The notes: a model not told the origin generated them from the sequence alone. A stretch of DNA of 64,000 nt from an uncultured Sphingopyxis sp. (GCF_900078365.1 NZ_LT598653.1:2046001-2110000), one strand, 5' to 3'; counted from the stretch's first letter, positions 34,958 to 43,945 are shown. Made by a program: numbers and translations.

Positions 34958-35536
34958 ATGAGCAAGAACGCATTCTGGGTCGCCGTCATCATTGCCGCGG
35001 CGATCGTCGGGGCGCTTTCGGGGCCCGCGCTTGCGCGATCGCTCTCGCCCGGCGCGATGACGATCTTTTCGGTTGTGACCCTGGTCTTGATCGTAGGGCT
35101 GGTCGTCTGGTCGCTGTCGAGCAACAAATCGGGGAAGAAAGCCGACACAGCAGCGCTCGCCGACGCCCGGACGATGCGCGCGCCCGAAGGCAAGGCGCGC
35201 ATCTATGTCACCCGCCGCGGCTTCGTCGCCGCGCTGCAGGGAATGAACGTCACGCTCGACGACAGCGCGAAGGGACAGATCAAGTCCGGGCAGATGCTGA
35301 TGGCCGACGTCGCACCCGGCCCGCACCGGTTGCACGCCGCGATGGCGAAGGGTCTGATGGCGAACGCGGGCATGATGGAAATCGAGGTCGGCGCCGGTGA
35401 TGTGGTCGTCGTCGATGCGATGTTCGAAATGAGCGCGCTCAAGGGCGATACGAAACTGACCCGGCTCGAAGGCGCCCAGGCGCGCGAAAATGTCCACGCG
35501 ACGAAGCTGATCCTTTGGGAGATCGCGCCGGTTTAA
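34958..35536 (+). CDS. membrane-anchored hypothetical protein with DUF2846-like C-terminus
   Basis: 192 residues. Two hydrophobic segments (about residues 6-22 and 36-52), then a soluble beta-rich domain (ARIYVTRRGFVAALQGMNVTLDD ... VAPGPHRLHAAM) that resembles DUF2846-type domains, usually found in lipoproteins. It lies 13 bases after the carbonic anhydrase coding end and may share its transcript. No enzyme motif is visible; function unknown. Confidence 0.65.
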   Translation: MSKNAFWVAVIIAAAIVGALSGPALARSLSPGAMTIFSVVTLVLIVGLVVWSLSSNKSGKKADTAALADARTMRAPEGKARIYVTRRGFVAALQGMNVTLDDSAKGQIKSGQMLMADVAPGPHRLHAAMAKGLMANAGMMEIEVGAGDVVVVDAMFEMSALKGDTKLTRLEGAQARENVHATKLILWEIAPV

Positions 35537-35589
35537 TACTGGTCGCGGATAAGGGCGGTGAGACGCGGCTTTGGGGTGGTGAGCTGCCC

Positions 35590-35732
35590 TAAGTTCCTCC
35601 CTGTCGCGCAGCGATGGGGAGGTGGCAGCCCGAAGGGCTGACGGAGGGGCTATGGCGCACCGTCGCGGCCCCTCCACCACCGCTTCGCGGCGGTCCCCCT
35701 CCCCACGGCTTCGCCGCAGGGAGGATAAATGG
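35590..35732. repeat. intergenic GC-rich repeat with paired CCTCCC/GGGAGG arms
   Basis: Within the 329-base gap between the membrane protein (ends 35536) and atpF (ends 35866). It has TTCCTCCCTGTCGCGCAG and CGATGGGGAGG near the left, and CCCCTCCCCACGGCTTCG and CAGGGAGGATAAATGG near the right. In form it resembles the element at 51196-51314. No gene is supported here. Confidence 0.6.
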
Positions 35733-35806
35733 CCGCAATCGGTCGTTTCCCGTCGATGGAGAGACCGACCAACGGTCGTGCCCATCTCCAACCAAAACCA
35801 ATGCTT

Positions 35807-35838
35807 AAAAACAAAACGCCCGCGGAAAACCGCGGGCG
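35807..35838 (-). terminator. rho-independent terminator of the F0 ATP synthase operon
   Basis: On the minus strand a 9-bp GC stem (CGCCCGCGG / CCGCGGGCG, 35838-35817) with a TTTT loop is followed by TTTTGTTTTT (35816-35807). It lies 28 bases past the atpF stop. Confidence 0.85.
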
Positions 35839-35865
35839 CTTCGTTATCCGGTCATGCCGAAGGGC

Positions 35866-36411
35866 TCAGCCCCTGGCGACGCCCGCGATAGCCTGATCGA
35901 CCAGCGCCTTGTCGGCCGCAGCGTCGTGCTTGTCGGCGATCAGCTTCGCCGCCGCATCGGTCGCCGCCTTCGCGGCCGCGGTGCGGACATCGGCGAGGGC
36001 GCCGGCTTCGGCCGCGGCGATGCGGTCTTCGGCCATCTGCTTGCGGCGCGCGATCAGCGCGGTCGCATCGGCCTTCGCCTTGGTCACGAGCGCCTCGGCC
36101 TCGGCATCGGCGCGGGCGCGCATCTCGTCGGCTTCCTTCGCGGCGTCGGCCAGCTTCGCCTCATATTCGGCCTTCAGCGATTCGGCGTCGAGGCGCAACT
36201 GCTCGGCTTCCTTGAGCTGTTTCGAAATCTCGGCAATCTTGTTGTCGAGCATGCCCGCGATCATCGCCGGCACCTTCTTCCACAGCAGGATCGCGATGAA
36301 GATCGCCATCGCGATCGACACCCATACGGTCGCGTCGATGAAACCGAACGACGCCGGTTCGACATGCACCTCGCCGGCTGCTTCGGACAGGATCATCAGA
36401 TAATCAGCCAT
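35866..36411 (-). CDS. atpF: F0F1 ATP synthase subunit b
   Basis: 181 residues. One N-terminal membrane helix (WVSIAMAIFIAILLWKKVPAMI), then a long Ala/Glu-rich coiled coil forming the stator stalk. Last gene of the F0 cluster, overlapping the b' gene by 8 bases and followed by a strong terminator. Its pairing with a second b-type gene fits the b/b' stators of alphaproteobacteria and cyanobacteria. Confidence 0.95.
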   Translation of the reverse strand: MADYLMILSEAAGEVHVEPASFGFIDATVWVSIAMAIFIAILLWKKVPAMIAGMLDNKIAEISKQLKEAEQLRLDAESLKAEYEAKLADAAKEADEMRARADAEAEALVTKAKADATALIARRKQMAEDRIAAAEAGALADVRTAAAKAATDAAAKLIADKHDAAADKALVDQAIAGVARG

Positions 36412-36901
36412 GGAGCACCGCCTTCACCGCCGCCTTGGCATCCGCCGCGGCGATCTTCACACCCGACAGCTTGGCGACGAGGTCGCCCGCCGCTTCGGCC
36501 GCGACCGCCTCGATTTCCGCCATCGCCGATGTGCGCGCGGCGCCGATTTCGGCTTCCGCCGCCGCCAGCTTGCCGGCGAGTTCGGCATCGACCTTGGCAA
36601 GGCGCTTTTCGGCGTCCTTCGCGGCCTTGTCCTTGGCGTCGGTCACCGCCTTCTGCGCGGCGGCGCGGCTCGCGTCGCTCTGCTGGCGGTAGCTTTCTTC
36701 AAGGCTGTCCGCCGCGGCGTGCGCGGCTTTCGCCGCCGCTAGATCGTCGGCCACCTTGCGGTCGCGCGCGTCCACCGTCGCCTCGATCTTCGGCAGCATG
36801 CCGCGGCCGATGACGAAAAAAACGAAGCCAAAGGTCAGCAGCACCCAGAAAATCTGCGATGCGGCGTACCAGCTTTCAGCGAATTGGCTGATTTGAGGCA
36901 T
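36404..36901 (-). CDS. F0F1 ATP synthase subunit b'
   Basis: 165 residues. One membrane helix (FWVLLTFGFVFFVIGRGMLPKI), followed by an alpha-helical stator stalk with many Ala, Lys and Glu. Divergent paralogue of atpF, with which it would form a heterodimer. It follows atpE by 71 bases. Confidence 0.93.
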   Translation of the reverse strand: MPQISQFAESWYAASQIFWVLLTFGFVFFVIGRGMLPKIEATVDARDRKVADDLAAAKAAHAAADSLEESYRQQSDASRAAAQKAVTDAKDKAAKDAEKRLAKVDAELAGKLAAAEAEIGAARTSAMAEIEAVAAEAAGDLVAKLSGVKIAAADAKAAVKAVLHG

Positions 36902-36972
36902 GGATATACTCGACCGACAAAAGAAAAGCCGTCGCGGGACCGGCGCTCAGCGCACCGGTCCCGCGAGCGAAA

Positions 36973-37203
36973 TCAGGCTGCCTTGAGGTACAGCAGGATC
37001 GCGATCAGGAACGACAGCAGGCCGAGAAGTTCGGCGGCCGCGAAGCCGATGAACAGGCGGCCCTGCTGGCCGTCGGCCGCCGCGGGGTTGCGCAGCGCGC
37101 TTTCGAGGAAGCTACCGAAGACGTTGCCCACACCGATGGCGGCCATACCGGCACCGATAGCGGCCAGACCGGCGCCGATGAGCGAAGCAGCTTGAACGTC
37201 CAT
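36973..37203 (-). CDS. atpE: F0F1 ATP synthase subunit c
   Basis: 76-residue two-helix proteolipid of the rotor ring. The proton-binding carboxylate is Glu58 in AAAELLGLLSFL, and the polar loop is ALRNPAAADGQQ. Glu in place of Asp and the lack of a Q-ES sodium signature point to a proton-coupled ring. Many Gly in helix 1 (AGLAAIGAGMAAIGVG) allow tight packing. Confidence 0.97.
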   Translation of the reverse strand: MDVQAASLIGAGLAAIGAGMAAIGVGNVFGSFLESALRNPAAADGQQGRLFIGFAAAELLGLLSFLIAILLYLKAA

Positions 37204-37245
37204 TTTATACTCCTTGGGAAAAACGTTAATTATGCGGTTGAAATA

Positions 37246-38025
37246 TCAGTGCAGATTGATCGCGTCGTTCAGATAGAGCGACGTGAGCAGCGCGAAAACA
37301 TAAGCCTGGATGCCCGCGACCAGCAGTTCGAGACCGCTGATCCCGACCATCAGCGCCATGCTGGGAAGGCCGACGCCGAGGCCGACCGCCGGACCGGCGG
37401 CGATGCCGTCGATGATGAACGAAGCGAACACCTTCATCAGCACGTGCCCGGCGGTCATCGCGACGAACAGTCGCAGCGCGAGGCTGAACGGGCGGACGAG
37501 GAAGGATACCAGCTCAATCGCGGGGATCAGCCACAGCAGCCACCAAGGCGTACCATGCGGAACGAAAAGCGAGAAGAAATGCAGGCCGTGGCGCCAGAAA
37601 CCGACGATCAGCACGATCGAGAAGCTCAGGATCGCGAGAAAACCGGTGATCGCGAAATGGCTCGTCACGGTGAAGGGATGCAGGCCGAACAGGCCGAAGG
37701 GCATCAGACCCAGCACGTTCAGCATCAGGATGAACATGAAAAGCGAGAAGACATAGGGCGTATATTTGCGGCCTTCGGGGCCGATATTCGCGTTCATCAT
37801 GCCCGAGATGAAGCCGGTGAAGCCCTCGACGGCGACCTGCCAGCGGCCGGGAACGAGCTGGCGCTTCATCCCGCCGATCATGAAGACCCACAGCAAGAGG
37901 CCGGCGACGACCATCCACATCGCGCTGGTGGTAAAGGCGACCTCGTGATTGCCGACATGGAACATGTCGAACATCTTCTGCACCTCGAACTGGTGCATCG
38001 GGTCCACTTTGCCTTGATCCGCCAC
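37246..38025 (-). CDS. atpB: F0F1 ATP synthase subunit a
   Basis: 259 residues, multiple membrane helices. The essential Arg is in VRPFSLALRLFVAMTAGHVL, and the C-terminal helix carries ELLVAGIQAYVFALLTSLYL. It provides the proton half-channels facing the c ring. It lies 22 bases after the AtpI/AtpZ-like gene and 42 before atpE. Confidence 0.97.
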   Translation of the reverse strand: MADQGKVDPMHQFEVQKMFDMFHVGNHEVAFTTSAMWMVVAGLLLWVFMIGGMKRQLVPGRWQVAVEGFTGFISGMMNANIGPEGRKYTPYVFSLFMFILMLNVLGLMPFGLFGLHPFTVTSHFAITGFLAILSFSIVLIVGFWRHGLHFFSLFVPHGTPWWLLWLIPAIELVSFLVRPFSLALRLFVAMTAGHVLMKVFASFIIDGIAAGPAVGLGVGLPSMALMVGISGLELLVAGIQAYVFALLTSLYLNDAINLH

Positions 38026-38047
38026 GCGATACCTCGCCTAAATCCTG

Positions 38048-38386
38048 TCAGTCCGGCTTCTTGGGCCGGACATTCGCAATTCGAAATATGTTCCTGAAAG
38101 CGACGACTATTCCAAGGAACAGTACCGCCAACAGGCCCCAGGGCGCCGTGCCGGCGAAATGGTCGATCGTCCAACCGACCAGCGCGCCGCCACCGATCCC
38201 GCCCAGCAGCTCGGCCAGAACGCGATTGCCGAGCTTGTAATTCGCATCGGTCTCCGGTCCGGCGGTCGCTGCGGTCCTTCTTGCTTCTGCGGCTTCGGCC
38301 CGGTCCAATCGCTCTTCGAGCGAGACCAGGCGCGAATCCTCAGAGCCAAGTTCCGGATCGCTGCCATTCCCCGTCATTTGCGCCAT
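38048..38386 (-). CDS. AtpI/AtpZ-type F0 accessory membrane protein
   Basis: 112 residues. A charged N-terminal half (coiled coil SLEERLDRAEAAEARRTA), then two membrane segments (AELLGGIGGGALVGWTIDHF and WGLLAVLFLGIVVAFRNIF). This is the form of AtpI/AtpZ proteins at the head of ATP synthase operons, thought to help c-ring assembly or carry Mg/Ca. First gene of the F0 operon. Confidence 0.9.
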   Translation of the reverse strand: MAQMTGNGSDPELGSEDSRLVSLEERLDRAEAAEARRTAATAGPETDANYKLGNRVLAELLGGIGGGALVGWTIDHFAGTAPWGLLAVLFLGIVVAFRNIFRIANVRPKKPD

Positions 38387-38515
38387 CCTCCTGAAACGGA
38401 ACCGGAAACTCCCGATTCCGCCTACAAAAAAAGGCCCGAAAATTCGGGGGACCCCTAAGGCGCGGTCCGTTTAGGAACGCCGCCCCATTAAGTCAATGCT
38501 TCTGCTGGCATGCAC

Positions 38516-38549
38516 AAAAATGCCGCCGCGTTTAGGGGCGCGGCGGCAT
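38516..38549 (-). terminator. rho-independent terminator of the ydbH-ynbE-ydbL operon
   Basis: Minus strand: 11-bp stem (ATGCCGCCGCG / CGCGGCGGCAT) with an 8-base loop, then TTTTTG (38520-38515). It lies 36 bases beyond the ydbL-like stop. The rest of the gap to the AtpI start shows no gene. Confidence 0.8.
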
Positions 38550-38584
38550 ATGAGAGCCCGCAGGCTCCATTGTTCGGTTCCCGG

Positions 38585-39001
38585 TTACGGGCAGCGCGCG
38601 TCGCGTTCGGGGGGGCTCGCGTCGCGGGTTTTCCACGCGCCGCCTGGGGTCCGGTATTTCTCGCCCGGCTTGGTCTTCGCGATCAGGTTGCAACCGCTGG
38701 TGAAGGCGAATTGTTCGACTGTGCTGCCGGTCGATTGCGCGCTCGCGGTATAGGCCGCCTTGCGCTTGATATTGAGGTCCTGGACCAGCGCGCGGATCGC
38801 CGGGGTCGGCGTCGTCACAAAGCCCAGATAGCCATCGGGCTGCTCGCCGATCTGCCCCGCGGCGCGCGCGGCGGCATAGGCCGGGTCGCGCTGCGCCATC
38901 GCCGAAGGCACGGCCAGCGCCACGGCCGCAGTCGCGGCGACGCCCGCGAGCGCCCATCCGGCCGGTTTCCACTTCGTCATACGCATCATAGTCTTCCCCA
39001 T
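38585..39001 (-). CDS. YdbL family protein (DUF1318)
   Basis: 138 residues. A signal peptide is followed by a periplasmic DUF1318 domain (QIGEQPDGYLGFVTTPTPAIRALVQDLNIKRKAAYTASA). In E. coli YdbL acts with YdbH and YnbE. The start overlaps the ynbE-like stop by one base (TGATG). ATGs at 38989 (MMRMTK) or later are alternative starts. A terminator follows. Confidence 0.9.
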   Translation of the reverse strand: MGKTMMRMTKWKPAGWALAGVAATAAVALAVPSAMAQRDPAYAAARAAGQIGEQPDGYLGFVTTPTPAIRALVQDLNIKRKAAYTASAQSTGSTVEQFAFTSGCNLIAKTKPGEKYRTPGGAWKTRDASPPERDARCP

Positions 39002-39216
39002 CAGAATATCTCGCTATTCTGCTCGATGAGCTTCTTGGCATCGCCGTCCAGCCTGTACACCACTTCCTGCCGGATGTTGATGTTCAGGTTGATCTCGATC
39101 GGCTTGTCGGGCGTTTCGATCTGCACGCAGCCCGCAAGGGCTGATGCACCTATCATCACCGCAACATGCCTGACGTCAATGGCCGGCCTCCTTGTTCCAG
39201 TCTTGGTCGTCTTCAT
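39001..39216 (-). CDS. YnbE family outer-membrane lipoprotein
   Basis: 71 residues with lipobox ASALAGC and a short beta-strand tail (KPIEINLNINIRQEVVYRLD) like YnbE. In E. coli YnbE is proposed to form a stack that caps the YdbH bridge at the outer membrane. It overlaps the ydbH-like stop and the ydbL-like start. Confidence 0.9.
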   Translation of the reverse strand: MKTTKTGTRRPAIDVRHVAVMIGASALAGCVQIETPDKPIEINLNINIRQEVVYRLDGDAKKLIEQNSEIF

Positions 39217-42200
39217 CGCACAGGCTCGCTTTCTGGTGGCTGAACGGGGGCGGTTGCTCCCCCGGCGGCTTCGGCTTCTTCCTGGGCCCGCATCAGGGCC
39301 GGCAGATTCTGTTCGATCAGCAGCGAGGGATCGTAGAATCCCTTCGCCGACGTCAGGAGCTGGCGGAACGGCGCCTTGATCTTCACATTGAAGACCAAAG
39401 GCAGTTTCGCAACCTGATTGGTGAGAAAATTGCGCGTCGCGCCTTCGCCCTGCCCCACACCGCCAAAGCGGATGTCGGTCACCATCTCGCCGTCGAGATC
39501 CCCGTTCAATATGATCGTCAGATCGTCATATTTGAGGCTACGCAACGCGCCAAAGGCAAAATTGGCGATCGCGCCGAGATTGCGGTTCGACAATTCGCCG
39601 ACATAGGCGAGCGTGCCGCCGCCGGCGCGCGAATCGATGCGCCCCCCGACGATACGCCCGCCAAGCCCGCCGAATTCGACCGGCAGCGTCCCGTCGAACA
39701 CGCCGGTCGCGTTGATATTGTCGAAACCGAAATTCTGCAGGAATACCGCGGCGTCGACCCCGACGATGTCGAACGACAGCCGCCGCGCGCTGTCGGCATT
39801 GAAATCGAGCGTCGTCGGGTGGAGCAGCAGTTTGCCGCCGCCGAAGGGCCAGCTGCCGCCCTCGATGCGGACGCGATTGTCGCCGAGCAGCCGATATTCG
39901 ATCTCGCCGTCGATCACCGGAATGCCGGGGTTGATCTCCTCGATCTTCGCGACCTGTCCCGGCGCCGATTTGAGCCCGATCAGATCGTCGAAGCTGAGCG
40001 TCGTCGTCAGTCCGGTTACCGGACCGAAGGCCGCGGCGAGGCTGGTGTCGGCGGTCGCGAACGTGCCGCGGCTCGTGACGCCGTCCGCCGTCCACTCGAT
40101 CCGCCCGTCGCCGACGACCGAGCCCTGGACGTTCGCGACGACGCCGAGCGCGAGGCTGGCGAGCTGGTCGGGCTGGAACACCTCGCCGAAGCGCAGTTCG
40201 CTGACGCTAAGGTCCGCCGAGCCGCTGCTGTCGGCGAAGCGGTGGCGGATCAGCGTGTCGAGGATCTTCGTTCCGGTCTTCTGCTCGTCGAAGCCGGCTT
40301 TCGCCTCGATGATCCCGTCGGCGAAACGCAGGCTCGCATCATCGCTGACAAGCGGGAAGAAGCGCGGATCGGGCGCCGCGTCGGTGAGCAGAAGCCCGCC
40401 ATCGAGCGTCAGCGCGCCGTCCGCGAATCGCCATTGCCCGGCAATCTCGCTCATGTTGAGCGGCACCGTGCCGATCTTGCCGCTCGCGCCGTCGAGGTCA
40501 CCCGCCATGCCCTGCGGCGTGGCGCGACCGCTCAGGCGCTCGGCAGCGAAGCGCGTCACGCTGTCGCCCTCGCCCAGCCGCACGTCGGCGCGGGCGAGCG
40601 ACCAGCGCATCGCCGCGAGGTCGATGGCCGCCGGGCCGCTGGTCACGCTGAACGGCGAACTGCCGCTCGCGCCGCGCAAGGCGATGCGCGGGATGCGAAT
40701 ATCGCCGCGCAGCCCGTCGGGCCCGGCGCTGAGTAGCGGCGCGCCCGGACGGCTGCACAGGTCGATGGCGCTGCGGTCGAGCCGGAATCCGCCGACCTCG
40801 ATCCGGTCGGCGGCGACCCGGCTGCACCCGCCATCGAAGGCGAGCGCGCCTGTCGAAGCGAGAAAGCCGTTCAGCGGCACCGTCAGCCGCTCGATCCGTC
40901 CACCCGCGAGCGGCCCCGACAGCGCCGCCGTCGTCGCGAAGCGGAGCAAGCCGCCGGCACCGCCCGAAAAGCGCACGGGTGCGAGCGCGAGCCGCGCTCC
41001 TTCGGCGCTATAGGGTTCGAGGCTGGCAAGACCCGTTACCCGGCCATCCTCGTTGCGAGCGATGCTCAGCGTGCCCGAGGGCAGATCGCCGCCGCCGATG
41101 CTCCAGCGCCCCGTCGCGATCACCGCGGGCTCGTCCGCGCCATAGAGATAGCCGATCCGGCTCTCCGCGCTGCCGGTGAAGTGCGCGCCGCTCGCGCTCG
41201 TCAGTTCGGGCGCGATCAGGTCGACGCGCGCCGTCGTCCCCTCGCCCGCGATCGCGAAACCCGCGCTGCCGCTGGCGTCGGCGAGCAGCTGGCCGAGCGC
41301 GGCCATCGCCTTCGCCGCAAGCGGCCCGACCGGCGTTCCAGCCAGACCGCGCGCGCTTTCGGCGAGCGAGCGGCGCAGATCGGCGCTGCCGCTTGCGCGG
41401 GCGAAGCCGATGCGGCCGTCGAACTTCGGCGCGGCGCTGCCGACGCTGCCCCTGGCCTGAAGGTTCACGCTCTCGGCCGCGAAATCGGCGCCGCGCAGGC
41501 GCGCCATGTCGGCCTCGATGCCAAGCCTGGTCAGCACCGCGGTCCCTTCGAAGCTGGCGAGCAGCCCCATCCGGTCGGCGGCGAGCGGTCCTGCGATCAG
41601 CCGCACGATGCTGGCGTCGGCTTTGCCTTTCCAGCTTTGCAGATCCTCCGACAGCGAAAGGTCGAGCGCGACTTGCGGCGACGCCGCGCTGACGCTGCCG
41701 TCGGCGCAGCGGAGCGAACCGCCGCGCAGCGGACCCACAAGCTGAGGCCGGACGTCGCGGACGAGGACGGTTCCATAGAAGCTGACATCGTCGCCGGTGC
41801 ATCCGGCGGCCGCGACGCGCGGCGCGACGAGCGCGAGCTTGCCGGTGAAATCGCGGCGCAAATTGCCGCCGCCACCCAGCGCCGCGCCGATGTCACCCCA
41901 CGGCGTTTCGACCCTCGCCCGTGCATCGCGGAGGGTGACCGACAGGTCGGGCAGCGCGAAGGGATCCTTGCTGTCGGGATCGCGAAACTTGTCGAGCGAA
42001 CCGAAGGACAGGCGCCCATCGATGAAGCGGCCATAAAGCCGAACGCCCTCGGCCTTGATTCCCGACACATAGGGCCCCGACCAGCCGTAGCCGAGCAGCA
42101 CTTCGACGCGCCTTGCCGTCAAGTCCGGCCGCTTCGGGTCGCCGATGACGATGTTCGACAATATCTCGCTGCGAAAGCCGATCCGCTCGATCGTATAGCG

Positions 42201-42377
42201 TGCGGGAACGGCGCGGCTGTCGAGCTGACCCTGGATGAACTCGTCGGCGATCGGCTCGCGCGCGATCCATACTCCGGCGACAAGAAGGATCACCGCGCCA
42301 GCGGTCAGCCATCGCTTCTTGAACAGCAACTTCCGGTATTTCCACCTCGGCCTCGCACCGACGTCCGCGTCAGTCAT
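39213..42377 (-). CDS. YdbH family AsmA-like intermembrane transport protein
   Basis: 1054 residues. One N-terminal membrane anchor (LTAGAVILLVAGVWIA), then a long repetitive beta-rich periplasmic region with many alternating strands, as in AsmA-like bridge proteins (YdbH, TamB, YhdP) that move phospholipid between membranes. The C-terminal part has GGTLAYVGELSNRNLGAIANFAFGALRSLKYDDLTI and RFGGVGQGEG, conserved in YdbH. It has a Pro-rich tail. First gene of the operon with the YnbE and YdbL proteins; divergent from radC. Confidence 0.92.
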   Translation of the reverse strand: MTDADVGARPRWKYRKLLFKKRWLTAGAVILLVAGVWIAREPIADEFIQGQLDSRAVPARYTIERIGFRSEILSNIVIGDPKRPDLTARRVEVLLGYGWSGPYVSGIKAEGVRLYGRFIDGRLSFGSLDKFRDPDSKDPFALPDLSVTLRDARARVETPWGDIGAALGGGGNLRRDFTGKLALVAPRVAAAGCTGDDVSFYGTVLVRDVRPQLVGPLRGGSLRCADGSVSAASPQVALDLSLSEDLQSWKGKADASIVRLIAGPLAADRMGLLASFEGTAVLTRLGIEADMARLRGADFAAESVNLQARGSVGSAAPKFDGRIGFARASGSADLRRSLAESARGLAGTPVGPLAAKAMAALGQLLADASGSAGFAIAGEGTTARVDLIAPELTSASGAHFTGSAESRIGYLYGADEPAVIATGRWSIGGGDLPSGTLSIARNEDGRVTGLASLEPYSAEGARLALAPVRFSGGAGGLLRFATTAALSGPLAGGRIERLTVPLNGFLASTGALAFDGGCSRVAADRIEVGGFRLDRSAIDLCSRPGAPLLSAGPDGLRGDIRIPRIALRGASGSSPFSVTSGPAAIDLAAMRWSLARADVRLGEGDSVTRFAAERLSGRATPQGMAGDLDGASGKIGTVPLNMSEIAGQWRFADGALTLDGGLLLTDAAPDPRFFPLVSDDASLRFADGIIEAKAGFDEQKTGTKILDTLIRHRFADSSGSADLSVSELRFGEVFQPDQLASLALGVVANVQGSVVGDGRIEWTADGVTSRGTFATADTSLAAAFGPVTGLTTTLSFDDLIGLKSAPGQVAKIEEINPGIPVIDGEIEYRLLGDNRVRIEGGSWPFGGGKLLLHPTTLDFNADSARRLSFDIVGVDAAVFLQNFGFDNINATGVFDGTLPVEFGGLGGRIVGGRIDSRAGGGTLAYVGELSNRNLGAIANFAFGALRSLKYDDLTIILNGDLDGEMVTDIRFGGVGQGEGATRNFLTNQVAKLPLVFNVKIKAPFRQLLTSAKGFYDPSLLIEQNLPALMRAQEEAEAAGGATAPVQPPESEPVR

Positions 42378-42548
42378 GGGGTAGAGCCGATGACGTCATG
42401 GCGGTAGATTTTCGTCCTCCGGCCCGAACCCTGTTCAGCGAAGAAACGCCGGAACTCAAATTTCGCTGCAAGAAATTGATCCGGTTCGCCATCTTCCTTT
42501 TCCTATGACCGTTGAGTGCGCCCCACAAGGCGGTTATTCCCGCACTCC

Positions 42549-43232
42549 ATGGGGGACAGGGAAACGCCGGATCATCTGGGACATCGCGCGCGGCTGCGGA
42601 CGCGCCTGCTCGACGATGCCGACGGCCTCGCCGATTATGAACTGGTCGAATATCTGCTCGCGCTCGCGATTCCGCGCCGCGACACCAAGCCGCTCGCCAA
42701 GGCGCTGCTGCGCGAATTCGGGTCGCTGGCGCAGCTCGTCAGCGCCGACCCCGAATCGCTGCGCCGCATCGAGGGGCTGGGCGACACCGGCATCGCGGCG
42801 CTCAAGATCGTCCAGGCCGCCAGCCTGCGCCTGCTGAAAGGCGGATTTCGCGACAAGCCGCTCCTCTCGAGCTGGGATGCGCTGCTCGACTGGCTGCGCG
42901 CCGACATGGGGCCGGTCGATGTCGAGCGAGTCCGCGTCCTCTATCTCAATTCGCGCAACATGCTGATCCGCGACGAACTGGCGAGCGAGGGATCGATCGA
43001 CCAGTCGGCGATCTATGTCCGCGAGGTGATCAAGCGCGCGCTGGAACTCGGCGCATCGGCGATCATCCTTGTCCACAACCATCCGAGCGGCAGCCCCGAA
43101 CCGAGCCGGCAGGACATCGCCATAACCCGCGACATCGCCGAGGCGGCGGCGAGGCTGGGGATCACGCTCCACGACCATATCGTCATCGGCGGGTCCGATT
43201 ATCGCAGTTTCCGCGCGATGGGGCTGATCTAG
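42549..43232 (+). CDS. radC: RadC family JAB/MPN domain protein
   Basis: 227 residues. An N-terminal helix-hairpin-helix-like region (LADYELVEYLLALAIPRRD, IEGLGDTGIAALK) precedes a JAB1/MPN domain with the metal motif HNHPSGSPEPSRQD intact. The role in DNA repair is doubtful; biochemical function is open. The start is ATG 42549 (MGDRETPDH); a GTG at 42516 would extend it by 11 residues. Confidence 0.93.
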   Translation: MGDRETPDHLGHRARLRTRLLDDADGLADYELVEYLLALAIPRRDTKPLAKALLREFGSLAQLVSADPESLRRIEGLGDTGIAALKIVQAASLRLLKGGFRDKPLLSSWDALLDWLRADMGPVDVERVRVLYLNSRNMLIRDELASEGSIDQSAIYVREVIKRALELGASAIILVHNHPSGSPEPSRQDIAITRDIAEAAARLGITLHDHIVIGGSDYRSFRAMGLI

Positions 43233-43515
43233 GCGCATGATCATTTGACGGGGGTAAGGAGGGCGGCGTTTCGTTCAAGGCCAATCCTGATCCGAGGTCG
43301 CACCATTGTTCGCCATTTGACTTCGGCCGCTCGCGGACACATCTTGTCGTCATGCAGATTCGTCGCAGCCTTCTCCGTTTCCGCCATCATGGGGGACAGC
43401 TTCTCGCGGGCATTTAGCCCCGGGTTCCGGCGCGATCGCCCCGAGCCCGGGGCACCTTCCGTCCCATATTGCCACGCGTGGCGAAGTGCCACGTGCCAGC
43501 CGGAAAGTCCGCGCC
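43233..43515. other. intergenic region without a supported gene
   Basis: 283 bases between radC and the Rnk-like gene. Open frames here (for example 43241-43492 on the minus strand) show no recognisable domain and no convincing ribosome-binding site. The region contains CCGGGTTC/CCCGGGGC-type patches and a TGCCACGCGTGGC palindrome-like stretch near 43471. It probably carries the promoter for the Rnk-like gene. Confidence 0.5.
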
Positions 43516-43932
43516 ATGACCAAGAAAAAGAGCGGGGCCAAGATGCCCCTGATCCGCATGATCGACAGCGAAGCCGACGCGTTGACCGAACTCACGCTGC
43601 AACAGCAACGCGATTCGATCTCCTTTTACGAACTGCTGCTCGACGAAATCGACCGCGCCACCATCTGCGACCGCACCGCGATACCCCCCGATGTCGTCAC
43701 CATGGGCTCCAGCGTGACCTTCATCGATGAAAAGAGCGGTGCCGAGCGCACGGTGCGCCTCGTCTATCCGGCCGAAGCCGACATCGCCGCCGGACGGATG
43801 TCGATCCTGACGCCGGTCGGTGCGGGATTGATCGGGCTGAGCGTCGGCCAGTCGATCAACTGGCCCGATCGTGGCGGCGTCGAGCATCGGCTGACGATCG
43901 TCGCGGTCGAGCAGCCGGTACGCGCCGCATGA
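43516..43932 (+). CDS. rnk: nucleoside diphosphate kinase regulator (Rnk-like, GreA/GreB C-terminal domain)
   Basis: 138 residues with a short N-terminal coiled coil and the FKBP-like GreA/GreB C-terminal domain (VTMGSSVTFIDEKSGAERTVRLVYPAEADIAAGRMSILTPVGAGLIGLSVG). This fits Rnk, which binds RNA polymerase through the secondary channel but does not restore cleavage. The start ATG 43516 (MTKKKSG) is chosen over an upstream GTG that would add ten residues. Confidence 0.88.
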   Translation: MTKKKSGAKMPLIRMIDSEADALTELTLQQQRDSISFYELLLDEIDRATICDRTAIPPDVVTMGSSVTFIDEKSGAERTVRLVYPAEADIAAGRMSILTPVGAGLIGLSVGQSINWPDRGGVEHRLTIVAVEQPVRAA

Positions 43933-43945
43933 AAGGAACGGCGAT

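Noticed and set aside
35590..35850. Possible CRISPR-like or gene content in the large gap before atpF
   Set aside because: Only one paired element and a terminator; no regular repeat spacing and no coding signal.
39192..42407. Plus-strand open frames up to 514 codons over the ydbH-like gene
   Set aside because: Shadow frames of a 1054-residue minus-strand gene with a signal anchor, operon context and terminator.
42505..42837. 110-codon frame starting ATG 42505 inside radC
   Set aside because: Out of frame with the JAB domain protein and without homology; radC covers the same DNA in the correct frame.
43241..43492. 83-codon minus-strand frame between radC and the Rnk-like gene
   Set aside because: No ribosome-binding site, domain or neighbour coupling; base composition does not look coding.
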